DNA of 64,000 nt from Chamaelirium japonicum (taxonomy: Eukaryota > Streptophyta > Magnoliopsida > Liliales > Melanthiaceae), in the NCBI GenBank assembly GCA_947650365.1, contig OX393550.1:54076879-54140878 (forward strand), in the 5' to 3' direction. A program made the translations under genes and the position numbers. This document shows, one piece after another, positions 13,356 through 26,650 of the stretch (positions are counted from its first letter, which is position 1; every line of letters starts with the position of its first letter). Under the pieces are notes generated by a model. That model searched no databases, was not told the DNA's origin, and was given only the letters and a program-made list of their open reading frames with translations.

Positions 13356-14106
13356 CACGAATGTATCTATTCTAATTCATTCGTACGATCCATTCTGCAC
13401 AAAGGTATCCATTCTAATCCATTCGTAGGATCCATTCTAATCCATTCGTACGATCCATTCTAATTCATTCGTACGATCCATTCAAATTCATTCGCTCGAA
13501 TGTATCCATTCTAATCCATTCGTACGATCCATTCTAATCCATTCGTACGATCCATTCTAATTCATTCGCATGAATGTAACCATTCTAATTCATTTATTTG
13601 ATCCATTCTAATTCATTCGTACGATCCATTCTAATTCATTCGTCCGATCCATTCAAATTCATTCGCACGAATGTATCCATTCTAATTCATTCGTACGATC
13701 CATTCTAATTCATTTGTACGATCCAATCTAATTCATTCGTAAGATCCATTCTAATTCATTCATACGATCCATTCTAATTCATTCGTACGATCTATTCTAA
13801 TTCATTCGTACGATCCATTCTAATTCATTCGCACGAATGTATCCATTCTAGTTCATTCGTACGATACATTCTAATCCATTCGTACGATCCATTCTAATTC
13901 ATTCGCATGAATGTAACCATTCTAATTCATTCATTTGATCCATTCTAATTCATTCGTACGATCCATTCTAATTCATTCGTCCAATCCATTCTAATTCATT
14001 CGCACGAATGTATCCATTCTAATTCATTCGCACGATCCATTCTAACTCATTCGTATGATCCATTCTAATTTATTCGTACGATCCATTCTAATTCATTCGT
14101 AGGATC
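13356..14106 (-). repeat. Satellite block 13, reverse orientation
   Basis: Long variants GCACAAAGGTATCC, GCTCGAATGTATCC and GCATGAATGTAACC occur with CTAATCCATTCG monomers. These are the reverse complements of the ACCTTTGTGC, ATTCGAGCG and GGTTACATTCATGC markers of the forward blocks. Confidence 0.95.
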
Positions 14107-14235
14107 TTAGAATGGAATATATGAATGAATTAGAATGGATCGTACGAATAAATTAGAATGGATCGTATGAATGAATTAGAATGGATCGTACGAATGAATT
14201 AGAATGGATCGTGCGAATGAATTCGAATGGATCGT
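14107..14235 (+). repeat. Satellite block 14, short forward block
   Basis: About 5-6 monomers. It enters through a damaged junction (GGATCTTAGAATGGAATATATG) and leaves at GGATCGTACGATCC, a 14-bp perfect palindrome centred at 14235/14236. Confidence 0.95.
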
Positions 14236-15123
14236 ACGATCCATTCTAATTCATTCATACAATCCATTCTAATTCATTCGCACGAATGTATCCATTCTAA
14301 TCCATTCGTACGATCCATTCTAATCCATTCGTACGATCCATTCTAATTCATTCGCACAAATGTATCCATTCTAATTCATTCGTACGATCCATTCTAATTC
14401 ATTCGTAAGATCCATTCTAATTCATTCGTACGATCCATTCTAATTCATTCGTACGATCCATTCTAATTCATTCGCACGAATGTATCCATTCTTGTTCATT
14501 CGTACGATCCATTCTAATTCATTCGTACGATCCATTCTAATTCCTTCGTACGATCCGTACTAATTCATTCGTAATTCATTCTAATTCATTCATACAATCC
14601 ATTCTAATTCTTTCACACGATCCATTCTAATTCATTCGTACGTTCCATTCCAATTCATTAGCACGATCCATGCTAATTCATTCGTTCGATCAATTCTAAT
14701 TCATTAGCACGATCCATTCTAATTCATTCGTACGATCCATTCTAATTCATTCGCACGATCCATTCTAATTCATTCATCGGATCCATTCTAATTCATTCAT
14801 ACGATCTATTCTAATTCTTTCGCACGAATGTATCCATTCTAATTCATTCGCACGAATGTATCCATTCTAATTCATTCGTACGATCCATTCTAATTCATTC
14901 GTACGATCCATTCTAATTCATTCGTACGATTCATTCTAATTCATTCATACGATCTATTCTAATTCATTCATACAATCCATTCTAATTCTTTCACACGATC
15001 CATTCTAATTCATTTGTACGATCCATTCTAATTCATTCGCACAATCCATTCTATTTCATTCCTACGATCCATTCTTACTCATTCGTATGATCCATTCTAA
15101 TTCATTCTCACGAATGTATCCAT
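14236..15123 (-). repeat. Satellite block 15, reverse orientation
   Basis: Contains two consecutive 28-bp variants (about 14820-14870) and CATTAGCACGATCCATGC monomers. It ends at GTATCCATAATGGATCG, a switch shared with 41901 and 52274. Confidence 0.95.
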
Positions 15124-15293
15124 AATGGATCGTACGAATGAGTAAGAATGGATCGTACGAATGAAATAGAATGGATTGTGCGAATGAATTAGAATGGACC
15201 GTACGAATGAATTAGACATACGAATGAATTAGAATGGATACATTCGTGCGAATAAATTAGAATGGATCATACGAATGAGTAAGAAAGGATCGT
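15124..15293 (+). repeat. Satellite block 16, short forward block
   Basis: About seven monomers carrying the GAGTAAG / GAAATAG pair. It ends at AAGGATCG joined to TCATTC, with several bases lost. Confidence 0.95.
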
Positions 15294-15651
15294 CATTCTA
15301 ATTCATTCGTATGATCCATTCTAATTCATTTGCGCAATCTATTCTAATTCATTCGTACGATCCATTCTAATTTATTCGTACGATCCATTCTAATTCATTC
15401 ATACAATCCATTCTAATTTATTCGCACGAATGTATCCATTCTAATTCATTCGTACGATCCATTCTAATTCATTCGCACAATCTATTCTAATTCATTCATA
15501 CAATCCATTCTAATTCATTCGCACGAATTATTCTAATTCATTTGTAAGATCCATTCTAATTCATTCGTACGATCCATTCTAATTCATTCGTATGATCCAT
15601 TCTAATTCATTAATATGATCCATTCTAATTCATTCGTACGATCCATTCTAA
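15294..15651 (-). repeat. Satellite block 17, reverse orientation
   Basis: Ends in CATTAATATGATCC monomers and then CCATTCTAATGAATTAGAATTG, where the switch lies in the shared TAAT. The same exit occurs at 37254. Confidence 0.95.
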
Positions 15652-16416
15652 TGAATTAGAATTGATCGTACGAATGAAATAGAATGGATTGCACGAATGA
15701 TTTAGAATGGATCGTACGAATGAATTAGAATGGATCGTGTGAAAGAATTAGAATGGATTGTATGAATGAATTAGAATGGATCGTACGAATGAATTAGAAT
15801 AGATCGTACGAAGGAATTAGAATGGATCGTACGAATGAATTAGAATAGATCGTACGAATGAATTAGAATGGATCATACGAATGAGTAAGAATGGATCGTA
15901 CGAATGAAATAGAATGGATTGTACGAATGAATTAGAATGGATACATTTGTGCGAATGAATTAGAATGGATCGTACGAATGAATTAGAATGGATCGTACGA
16001 ATGAATTAGAATGCATCGTACGAAAGAATTAGAATGGATATATTCGTGCGAATGAATTAGGATGGATCGTACGAATGAATTAGACTGGATCGTACGAATG
16101 AATTTGAATGGATACATTTGTGCGAATGAATCTAAATGGATTGTATGGATGAATTACAATGGATCGTACGAATGAATTAGAATGGATCGTACGAATGAAT
16201 TAGAATGGATCAAATGAATGAATTAGAATGGTTACATTCATGCGAATGAATTAGAATGGATCGTACGAATGGATTAGAATGGATCGTATGAGTGAATTAG
16301 AATGGATACGAAGGAATTAGAATGGATCGTATGAAGGAATTAGAATGGATCATACGAATGAAATAGAATGGATCGTACGAAGGAATTAGAATGGATCGTA
16401 CGAAGGAATTAGAATG
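15652..16416 (+). repeat. Satellite block 18, forward orientation
   Basis: Includes GAATCTAAATGGATTG and GGATGAATTACAATGG variants. The last 110 bp are the uninterrupted paralogue of the solo LTR 1 target. It ends at AGAATGCATTCG, sharing ATGCAT with the next block. Confidence 0.95.
16303..16412 (+). other. Paralogous empty site for solo LTR 1
   Basis: The variant order GGATACGAAGG, GATCG, GAAGG, GATCATACG, GAATGAAATAG, GAAGG, GAAGG matches 34851-34876 joined directly to 35593-35674. The only differences I see are one CpG transition at GATCGTATG and one at GAAGG/AAAGG. The LTR lies exactly between the two copies of GATCG at the other locus. Confidence 0.85.
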
Positions 16417-17088
16417 CATTCGTATGATCCATTCTAATTCATTCGGACGAATGTATCCATTCTAATTTATTCGTACGATCCATTCTAATTCATTCGTACT
16501 ATCCATTCTAATTCATTCGTACGATCCATTCTAATTCATTCGTCCGATCCATTCTAATTCATTCACACGATCCATTCTAATTCATTCGTACGAATGTATC
16601 CATTCCATTCGTACGATCCATTCATACGATCCATTCTAATTCATTCATACAATCCATTCTAATTCTTTCACCCGATCCATTCTATTTCATTCGTACGATC
16701 CATTCTAATTCATTCGTACGATCCATTCTAATTCATTCGTACGATCCATTCTACGATCCATTCTAATTTATTTGTGTCCATTCTATTTCATTCGCACGAT
16801 CCATTCTAATTCATTCGTGCAATCTATTCTAATTCATTCGTACGATCCATTCTAATTCATTCGTACGATCCATTCTAATTCATTCATACAATCCATTCTA
16901 ATTTATTCGCACGAGTGTATCCATTCTAATTCATTTGCACGATCCATTCTAATTCATTCCTATGATCTATTCTAATTCATTCGTACGATCCATTCTAATT
17001 CATTCTAATTCATTCGTACGATCCATTCTACGATCCATTCTAATTGATTCGTATATTCCATTCTAATTCATTAGCACGATCCATGCTA
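16417..17088 (-). repeat. Satellite block 19, reverse orientation, disordered
   Basis: Contains several partial monomers and small deletions, e.g. GTATCCATTCCATTCG (about 16590), CATTCTACGATCC (about 16750) and CATTCTAATTCATTCTAATTC (about 17000). It is less regular than neighbouring blocks. Confidence 0.9.
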
Positions 17089-17108
17089 ATGAATTAGAAT
17101 GGATCGTA
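17089..17108 (+). repeat. Single-monomer inversion (block 20)
   Basis: One forward monomer flanked by reverse arrays on both sides: CCATGCTAATGAATTAG enters through TAAT, and GGATCGTACGATCC leaves through a 14-bp palindrome. It is the smallest inversion in the window. Confidence 0.9.
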
Positions 17109-17742
17109 CGATCCAATCTAATTCATTCATACGATCCATTCTTACTCATTCGTATGATCCATTCTAATTCAATCATACGATCCATTCTAATTCATTCGTA
17201 CGATCCATTCTAATTCCTTCGTACGATCCATTCTAATTCATTCGTACGATCCATTCTAATTCATTCGTACGATCCATTCTAATTTCTTCGTACGATCCAT
17301 TCTAATTCATTCATACGATCCATTCTAATTAATTCTAATTCATTCGCACGATCCATTCTAATTCATTCGTACGATCCATTCTAATTCATTCATACGATCC
17401 ATTCTAATTCATTCGCACAAATGTATCCATTCTAATTCATTCGTACGATCCATTCTAATTCATTCGTATGATCCATTCTAATTCCTTCGTACGATCTATT
17501 CTAATTCCTTCGTATCCATTCTAATTCACTCATACGATCCATTCTAATTCATTCATACGATCTATTCTAATTCATTCATACAATCCATTCTAATTCTTTC
17601 ACACGATCCATTCTAATTCATTCGTACGATCCATTCTAATTCATTCGCACAATCCATTCTAATTCATTCGCACGAATGTATCCATTCTAAATCATTCGTA
17701 CAATCCATTCTATTTCATTCGTACGATCCATTCTTACTCATT
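17109..17742 (-). repeat. Satellite block 21, reverse orientation
   Basis: Carries CCTTCG monomers and a truncated CTTCGTATCCATTC (about 17510). That truncation also occurs at about 58000 and 58815. Confidence 0.95.
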
Positions 17743-18895
17743 GTACGAATGAATTAGAATGGATCCTACGAATGAATTAGAATGGATCGTGTGAAAGAAT
17801 TAGAATGGATCGAACGAATGAATTAGAATGGATACATTCGTGCGAATGAATTAGAATGGATACATTCGTGCGAATGAATTAGAATGGATACATTCGTGCG
17901 AAAGAATTAGAATAGATCGTATGAATGAATTAGAATGGATACTATGAATGAATTAGAATTGATTGTACGAATGAAATAGAATGGATTGCACGAATGATTT
18001 CGAATGGATCGTACGAATGAATTAGAATGGATCGTGTAAAAGAATTAGAATGGATTGTATGAATGAATTAGAATGGATCGTACGAATGAATTAGAATGGA
18101 TCGTACGAAGGAATTAGAATGGATCGTACGAATGTATTAGAATGGATCCTATGAATGAATTAGAATGGATCGTGCAAATGAATTAGAATGGATCGTATGA
18201 ATGAATTAGAATGGATCGTGCTAATGAATTAGAATTGATTGAACGAATGAATTAGCATGGATCGTGCTAATGAATTAGAATGGATCGTGCGAATGAATTA
18301 GAATGGATCGTACGAATGAATTAGAATGGATCGTACGAATGAACTAGAATGGATACATTCGTGCGAATGAATTAGAATGGATCGTACGAATGAATTAGAA
18401 TGGATCATACGAATGAATTAGAATGGATCGTACGAATGAATTAGAATGGATACATTCGTGCGAATGAATTAGAATGGATCGTACGAATGAATTAGAATGG
18501 ATCATGCGAATGAATTAGAATGGATCGTACGAATGAATTAGAATGGATTCGTACGAATGAATTAGAATGGATACATTCGTGTGTACGAAAGAATTAGAAT
18601 GGATCGTACGAATAAATTAGAATAGATTGAATGAATGAATTAGAATGGATCGTACGAATGAATTAGAATGGATCATACAAATTAATTAGAATGGATCATA
18701 CGAATGAATTAGAATGGATCGTACGAATGAATTAGAATGGATACATTCGTGCGAATAAATTAGAATGGATTGTGCGAATGAATTAGAATGGATCGTACGA
18801 ATGAATTAGAATGGATCATATTAATGAATTAGAATGGATCGTACGAATGAATTAGAATGGATACATTCGTGCGAATGAATTAGAATGGATCGTGC
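17743..18895 (+). repeat. Satellite block 22, forward orientation
   Basis: Three successive 28-bp variants occur at about 17830-17900, denser than elsewhere. It ends at GGATCGTGCAAGAATG. Confidence 0.95.
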
Positions 18896-21800
18896 AAGAA
18901 TGTATCCATTCTAATTCATTCGTACGATCCATTCTAATTCATTAATATGATCCATTCTAATTCATTCGTACGATCCATTCTAATTCATATGCACAAAGGT
19001 ATACATTCTAATCCATTTGTAGGATCCATTCTAATCCATTCGTACGATCCATTCTAATTCATTCGTACGATCCATTCTAATTCATTCGCTCGAATGTATC
19101 CATTCTAATCCATTCGTACGATCCATTCTAATCCATTCGTACGATCCATTCTAATTCATTCGTACGATCCATTCTAATTCATTCGTCCGATCCATTCTAA
19201 TTCATTCGCACGAATGTATCCATTCTAATTCATTCGTACGATCCATTCTAATTCATTCATACGATCCATTCTAATTCATTCATAAGATCCATTCTAATTC
19301 ATTCGTACGATCCATTCTAATTCATTCGTACGATCCATTCTAATTCATTCGCACGAATGTATCCATTCTAGTTCATTCGTACGATCAATTCTAATTCATT
19401 CGTACGATCCATTCTAATTCATTCGCACGATCCATTCTAATTCATTCGTACGATCAATTCTAATTCATTCGCACGAATGTATCCATTCTAATTCATTCAT
19501 ACGATCCATTCTAATTCATTCGTACGATCCATTCTAATTCATTCGTACGATCCATTCTAATTCATTCATCCGATCCATTCTAATTCATTCGCACGAATGT
19601 ATCTATTCTAGTTCATTCATACGATCCATTCTATTTCATTCGTACGATCCATTCTTACTCATTCGTATGATCCATTCTAATTCATTCGGACGAATGTATC
19701 CATTCTAATTTCTTCGTACGATCCATTCTAATTCATTCGTACGATCCATTCTAATTCATTCGTACGATCCATTCTAATTCATTCGTCCGATCCATTCTAA
19801 TTCATTCGCACGAATGTATCCATTCTAATTCATTCGTACGATCCATTCTAATTCATTCGGAAGATCCATTCTAATTCATTCGTACGATCCATTCTAATTC
19901 ATTCGTACGATCCATTCTAATTCATTCGCACGAATGTATCCATTCTAGTTCATTCGTACGATCCATTCTAATTCATTCGTACGGTCCATTCTAATTCATT
20001 CGCACGATCCATTCTAATTCATTCGTACGATCAATTCTAATTCATTCGCAAGAATGTATCCATTTTAATTCATTCGTACGATCCATTCTAATTCATTCGT
20101 ACGATCCATTCTAATTCATTCATACAATCCATTATAATTCTTTCACACGATCCATTCTAATTCATTCGTAGGATCCATTCTAATTCATTCGTACAATCTA
20201 TTCTATTTCATTCGTACGATCCATTCTTACTCATTCGTATGATCCATTCTAATTCATTTGCACGAATGTATCCATTCTAATTCATTCGTACTAATCCATT
20301 CTAATTCATTCGTACAATCCATTCTATTTCATTCGTACGATCCATTCTTACTCATTCGTACGATCCATTCTAATTCATTCGTAAGATCCATTCTAATTTA
20401 TTCGTACGATCCATTCTAATTCATTCGCACGATCCATTCTAATTCATTCATACAATCCATTCTAATTCATTCCGTACGATCCATTCTAATTCATTCGCTC
20501 GAATGTATCCATTCTAATCCATTCGTACGATTCATTCTAATCCATTCGTACGATCCATTCTAATTTATTTGCATGAATGTAACCATTCTAATTCATTCAT
20601 TTGATCCATTCTAATTAATTCGTACGATCCATTCTAATTCATTAGCACGATCCATGCTAATTCATTCGTTCGATCAATTCTAATTCATTAGCACGATCCA
20701 TTCTAATTCATTCGTACGATCCATTCTAATTCATTCGCACGATCCATTCTAATTCATTCATAGGATCCATTCTAATTCATTCATACGATCTATTCTAATT
20801 CTTTCGCACGAATGTATCCATTCTAATTCATTCGCACGAATGTATCCATTCTAATTCATTCGTACGAATCCATTCTAATTCATTCGTACTATCTATTCTA
20901 TTTCATTCGTACGATCCATTCTAGTTCATTCGTACGATCCATTCTAATTCATTCGTACGATCCATTCTAATTCATTCATACGATCCATTCTAATTCATTC
21001 GTACGATCCATTCTAATTCATTCATACGATCCATTCTAATTCATTCATACAATCCATTCCAATTCATTCGCACGAATGTATCCATTCTAATTAATTCGTA
21101 CGATCCATTCTAATTCGTTCGTATGATCCATTCTTATTCATTCGCACGATCGAGTCTAATGGATTCGCACCATCCATTCTAATTCATTCGCACGAATGTA
21201 TCCATTCTAATTCATTCATACGATCCATTCTAATTCATTCGTACGATCCATTCTAATTCATTCGCACAAATGTATCCATTCTAATTCATTCGTACGATCC
21301 GTTCTAATTCATTCGTATGATCAGTTCTAATTCATTCACAAAATCTATTCTAATTCATTCATACGATCCATTCTAATTCATTCGCACGATCCATTCTAAT
21401 TCATTCGTACGATCCATTCTAATTCTTTCACACGATCCATTCTAATTCATTCGTACGATCCATTCTAATTCATTCGCACGATCCATTCTAATTCATTCGT
21501 ACGATCCATTCTAATTCATTCATACGATCCATTCTAATTCATTCATACGATCCATTCTAATTCATTCGCACGAATGTATCCAATCTAATTCATTCATACG
21601 ATCCATTCTTACTCATTCATATGATCCATTCTATTTCATTCGTACGATCTATTCTAATTCATTCGTACGATCCATTCTAATTCATTCGTACGATCCATTC
21701 TAATTCCTTCGTACGATCCATTCTAATAAATTCGTACGATCCATTCTAATTCATTCATACCATCCATTCTAATTCTTTCACACGATCCATTCTAATTCAT

Positions 21801-21912
21801 TCGTACGATTCATTCTAATTCATTCGTGCAATCCATTCTATTTCATTCGTACGATCGATTCTTACTCATTCGTACGATCCATTCTAATTCATTCACACGA
21901 ATGTATCCATTC
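18896..21912 (-). repeat. Satellite block 23, longest reverse block (about 3.0 kb)
   Basis: 28-bp variants occur about every 100-250 bp. CATTCTAGTTCATTCG marks subsegments at about 19365, 19605 and 19945 that repeat the same run of variants. It ends at GTATCCATTCC joined to TACGAATG. Confidence 0.95.
19680..20440 (-). repeat. Duplicated segment (partner 46300-47060)
   Basis: Collinear marker order: CTAGTTCATTCG (19946 and 46565), GATCAATTC, CTTTCACACG, GTAGGATCC, CGTACAATCTATTCTATTTC (20190 and 46808), CTTACTC. The offset is constant at about 26618 bp, so indels between the copies are few. Confidence 0.8.
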
Positions 21913-22591
21913 CTACGAATGAATTAGAATAGATTGTACGAATGAATTAGAATGGATCGTACGAATGAATTAGAATGGATCGTACGAAGGAATTAGAATG
22001 GATCGTACGAATGAATTAGAATGGATCATACGAATGAATTAGAATGGATCGTACGAAGGAATTAGAATGGATCGTACGAATGAATTAGACTGGATCGTAC
22101 GAATGAATTTGAATGGATACATTTGTGCGAATGAATCTAAATGGATTGTATGAATGAATTTCAATGGATCGTACGAATGAATTAGAATGGATCGTACGAA
22201 CGAATTAGAATAGCTCATACGAATGAATTAGAATGAATCATATGAATGAATTAGAATGGTTACATTCGTGCGAATGAATTAGAATAGATCGTACGAATGA
22301 ATTAGAATGGATCGTACGAATAAATTAGAATGGATCGTGGGAATGAATTGGAATGGATCATACGAATGAATTAGAAGGGATCCACCAAATGAGTTAGAAT
22401 GGATCATGCGAATGAATTAGAATGGATTGTACGAATGAATTAGAATGGATTGTGCGAATGAATTAGAATGGATCGTATGAATGAATAAGAATGGATCGTA
22501 CGAATGAATTAGAATGGATCGTGTGAATGAATTTGCATGAATCGTACGAATGTATTAGAATGGATCATACGAATGAATTAGAATGAATCGT
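21913..22591 (+). repeat. Satellite block 24, forward orientation
   Basis: Contains GAATCTAAATGG, GATCGTGGG and GATCCACCAAATGAG variants. A related set recurs in block 52 (about 49370-49440). It ends at AATCGTACGATCC. Confidence 0.95.
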
Positions 22592-23347
22592 ACGATCCAT
22601 TCTAATTCAATCGTCCGATCCATTCTAATTCATTCACATGAATGTATCCATTCTAATTCATTCGTACAATCCATTCTATTTCATTCGTACGATCCATTCT
22701 TACTCATTCGTATGATCCATTGTAATTCATTCGTATGATCCATTCTAATTCATTCGTACGATCCATTCTAATTCATTCGTACGATCCATTCTAATTCATT
22801 CGCACGATCCATTCTAATTCATTCATACGATCCATTCTAATTCATTCATACGATCCATTCTAATTCATTCCTACAATCCATTCTAATTCATTCGCCCAAT
22901 CCATTCTAATTCATTCATACGATCCATTCTATTCGAATGGATCATGCGATCCATTCGAATTCATTCGCACGATCCATTCTAATTCATTCATACGATCCAT
23001 TCTAATTCATTCATACAATGCATTTTAATTCTTTCACACGATCCATTCTAATTCATTCGTACGATCCATTCTAATTCATTCGTACAATCCATTCTATTTC
23101 ATTTCTACGATCCATTCTTACTCATTCGTATGATCCATTCTAATTTATTCGTATGATCCATTCTAATTCATTTGTACGATCCATTCTAATTCATTCGTAC
23201 AATCCATTCTATTTCATTCGTACGATCCATTCTTACTCATTCGTATGATCCATTCTAATTCATTCGCACGAATGTATCCATTCTAATTCATTCAAACAAT
23301 CCATTCTAATTCATTCCGTACGATCCATTCTAATTCATTCGTACGAT
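22592..23347 (-). repeat. Satellite block 25, reverse orientation
   Basis: Holds the opposite-sense 30-bp palindrome at 22931 and exits through GTACGATCGTAC. Confidence 0.95.
22931..22960. repeat. 30-bp palindrome, opposite sense, copy 2
   Basis: Same 13-bp arms as at 7691, with an ATGC centre. The flanking monomers (CCTACAATCC, CGCCCAATCC upstream; GAATTCATTCGCACG downstream) are the ones seen around 59261, so the two are copies. Confidence 0.95.
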
Positions 23348-23721
23348 CGTACGAATGAATTAGAATGGATCGTACGAATGAATTAGAATGGATCGTACGA
23401 ATGAATTAGAATGGATCCTACGAATGAGTAAGAATGGATCGTACGAATGAATTAGAATGGATCGTACGAATGAATTAGAATGGATCGTACGAATAAATTA
23501 GAATGGATACATTCGTCCGAACGAATTAGAATGGATCATACGAATGAGTAAGAATGGATCGTACGAATGAAATAGAATAGATTGTACGAATGAATTAGAA
23601 TGGATCCTACGAATGAATTAGAATGGATCGTGTGAAAGAATTAGAATGGATTGTATGAATGAATTAGAATGGATCGTATGAATGAATTAGAATGGATCGT
23701 GCGAATGAATTCGAATGGATC
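23348..23721 (+). repeat. Satellite block 26, forward orientation
   Basis: Ends at GAATTCGAATGGATC joined to AATTCTAATTC; GAATTC and AATT are shared by the two orientations. Confidence 0.95.
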
Positions 23722-24941
23722 AATTCTAATTCATTCGTCCGATCCATTCTAATTCATTCGTACAATCCATGCTAATTCATTCGTTCGATCAATTCTAAAT
23801 CATTAGCACGATCCATTCTAATTCATTCGTACGATCCATTCTAATTCATTTGCACGATCCATTCTAATTCATTCATAGGATCCATTCTAATTCATTCATA
23901 CGATCTATTCTAATTCTTTCGCACGAATGTATCCATTCTAATTCATTCGCACGAATGTATCCATTCTAATTCATTCGTACGATCCATTCTAATTCATTCG
24001 CACGAACCATTCTAATTAATTCGTACGATCAATTCTAATTCATTCGCACGAATGTATCCATTCTAATTCATTCGTACGATCCATTCTAATTCATTCATAG
24101 GATCCATTCTAATTCATTCATACAATCCATTCTAATTAATTCGCACGAATGTATCCATTCTAATTCATTCGTACGATCAGTTCTAATTCATTCACAAAAT
24201 CTATTCTAATTCATTCATACGATCCATTCTAATTCATTCGTACGATCCATTCTAATTCAGTCATACGATCCATTCTAATACATTCATACGATCCATTCTA
24301 ATTCATTTGCGCGAATATATCCATTCTAATTCATTCGTACGATCCATTCTAATTCCTTCGTACGATCCATTCTAATTCATTCGTACGATCTATTCTATTT
24401 CATTCGTACGATCCATTCTTACTCATTCGTACGATCCATTCTAATTCATTCGTCCGATCCATTCTAATTCATTCGTACAATCCATGCTAATTCATTCGTT
24501 CGATCAATTCTAATTCATTAGCACGATCCATTCTAATTCATTCGTACGATCCATTCTAATTCATTCGCGCGATCCATTCTAATTCATTCATAGGATCCAT
24601 TCTAATTCATTCATACGATCTATTCTAATTCTTTCGCACGAATGTATCCATTCTAATTCATTCGCACGAATGTATCCATTCTAATTCATTCGTACAATCC
24701 ATTCTAATTCATTCTCACGATCCATTCTAATTCATTCGTACGATCAATTCTAATTCATTAGCACAATCCATTCTAATTCATTCGTACGATCCATTCAAAT
24801 TCATTCGCACGATCCATTCTAATTCATTCGTACAATCCATTCTAATTCATTCGTACGATCCATTCTAATTCACTCATACGATCCATTCTAATTCATTCAT
24901 ACGATCCATTCTAATTCATTCGTAAGATCCATTCTAATTCC
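23722..24941 (-). repeat. Satellite block 27, reverse orientation
   Basis: A run with CCATGCTAATTCATTCG, GATCAATTC and CATTAGCACG variants followed by two adjacent 28-bp variants appears twice (about 23755-23960 and 24475-24680), indicating a duplication with a period of about 720 bp inside the block. Confidence 0.95.
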
Positions 24942-25018
24942 TATGAATGAATTAGAATGGATCGTACGAATGAAATAGAATAGATTGTACGGACGATTGA
25001 ATTAGAATGGATCGTACG
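24942..25018 (+). repeat. Satellite block 28, 77-bp forward remnant
   Basis: Three monomers. The last two fuse at GATTGTACGGACGATTG, and the exit is the same CGGACGATTG ... GTACGATTC switch seen at 36322 and 61247. It looks like a deleted remnant of blocks 8, 36 or 66. Confidence 0.9.
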
Positions 25019-26114
25019 ATTCATTCTAATTCATTCGTACGATCCATTCTAATACATTCGTACGATTCATTCTAACACATTCGGTGGATCCATTCTAATT
25101 CATTCGTACGATCCATTCTAATTCATTCCCTCGATCCATTCTAATTTATTCGTACGATCCATTCTAATTCATTTGTACGATCTATTCTAATTCATTCGCA
25201 CGAATGTAACCATTCTAATTCATTCATATGATTCATTCTAATTCATTCGTATGAGCTGTTCTAATTCATTCGTACGATCCATTCTAATTTATTCGTACGA
25301 TCCATTGTAATTCATTCATACAATCCATTTAGATTCATTCGCACAAATGTATCCATTCAAATTCATTCTTACGATCCATTCTAATTTATTCGTACGATCC
25401 ATTCTAATTCATTCATACAATCCATTCTAATTCTTTCACACGATCCATTCTAATTCATTCGTACGATCCATTCTAATTCATTCGTACGATCCATTCTAAT
25501 TCATTCGTACGATCCATTCTAATTCATTTGCACGAATGTATCCATTTAAGTTCATTCATACGATCCATTCTAATTCATTCGTACGATCCATTCTAATTCA
25601 TTCGCACCATCCATTCTAATTCATTCGTACGATCCATTCTAATTCTTTCATATGATCCATTCTAATTCGTTCGCACGAATGTATCCATTCTAATTCATTC
25701 ATACGATCCATTCTACTTCATTCGTACTATCCGTTCTAATTCACTCGTACGATCCATTCTAATTCATTCATACGATCCATTCTAATTCATTTGCACGATT
25801 ATATCCATTCTAATTCATTCGTACGATCCATTCTAATTCCTTCGTACGATCCATTCTAATTCCTTCGTACGATCCATTCTAATTCCTTCGTACGATCCAT
25901 TCTATTTCATTCGTATGATCCATTCTAATTAATTCGTACGATCCATTCTAATTCATTCGTATGATCCATTCTAATTCATTCGTACGATCCATTCTTACTC
26001 ATTCGTACGATCCATTCTAATTCATTCATACAATCCATTCTAATTCATTCCGTACGATCCATTCTAATTCATTCATACGATCTATTCTTTCATACAATCC
26101 ATTCTAATTCTTTC
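25019..26114 (-). repeat. Satellite block 29, reverse orientation
   Basis: Starts with the CTAATACATTCG, CATTCGGTGG (about 25078) and CATTTAGATTC markers of block 9, then moves into a segment shared with 54.9 kb. It ends at CTATTCTTTCATAC ... CTTTCGTGCGAATG. Confidence 0.95.
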
Positions 26115-26338
26115 GTGCGAATGAATTAGAATGGATACCTTTGTGCATATGAATTAGAATGGATCGTACGAATGAATTAGAATGGATCATATTAATGAAT
26201 TAGAATGGATCGTACGAATGAATTAGAATGGATACATTCGTGCGAATGAATTAGAATGGATCGTGCGAATCAATTAGACTGGATCGTGCGAATGAATAAG
26301 AATAGATCGTGCTAATGAATTAGAATTGATCGAACGAA
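25690..26338. repeat. Duplicated segment spanning a switch (partner 54905-55500)
   Basis: Shared unusual markers are CATTCTACTTCATTCG, CGTACTATCCGTTC, a run of CCTTCG monomers, CTATTCTTTCATAC, the switch at 26114/55311, ACCTTTGTGCATATG and GAATCAATTAGACTGG. The order is the same in both copies. Confidence 0.85.
26115..26338 (+). repeat. Satellite block 30, short forward block
   Basis: About ten monomers, with ACCTTTGTGCATATG, GATCATATTAATG and GAATCAATTAGACTGG variants. It ends at GATCGAACGAATTCATTC, where GAATTC is shared. Confidence 0.95.
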
Positions 26339-26650
26339 TTCATTCTAATTCTTTCATACAATCCATTCTAATTCTTTCACACGATCCATTCTAATTCATT
26401 CGTACTATCCATTCTTACTCATTGGTACGATCCATTCTAATTCATTCGCACGAATGTATCCATTCTAATTCATTCGTACGAATCCATTCTAATTCATTCG
26501 TACAATCTATTCTGTTCCATTCTTACTCATTCGTACGATCTATTCTAATTCATTCATACGATCCATTCTAATTCATTCGTACGATCCATTCTAATTAATT
26601 CGTACGATCCATTCTAATTCATTCGTAAGATCCATTCTAATTCATTCGTA
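26339..26650 (-). repeat. Satellite block 31, reverse orientation
   Basis: Contains a collapsed monomer CTATTCTGTTCCATTC (about 26508). It leaves through ATTCATTCGTACGAATGAAT, a 20-bp palindrome. Confidence 0.95.
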
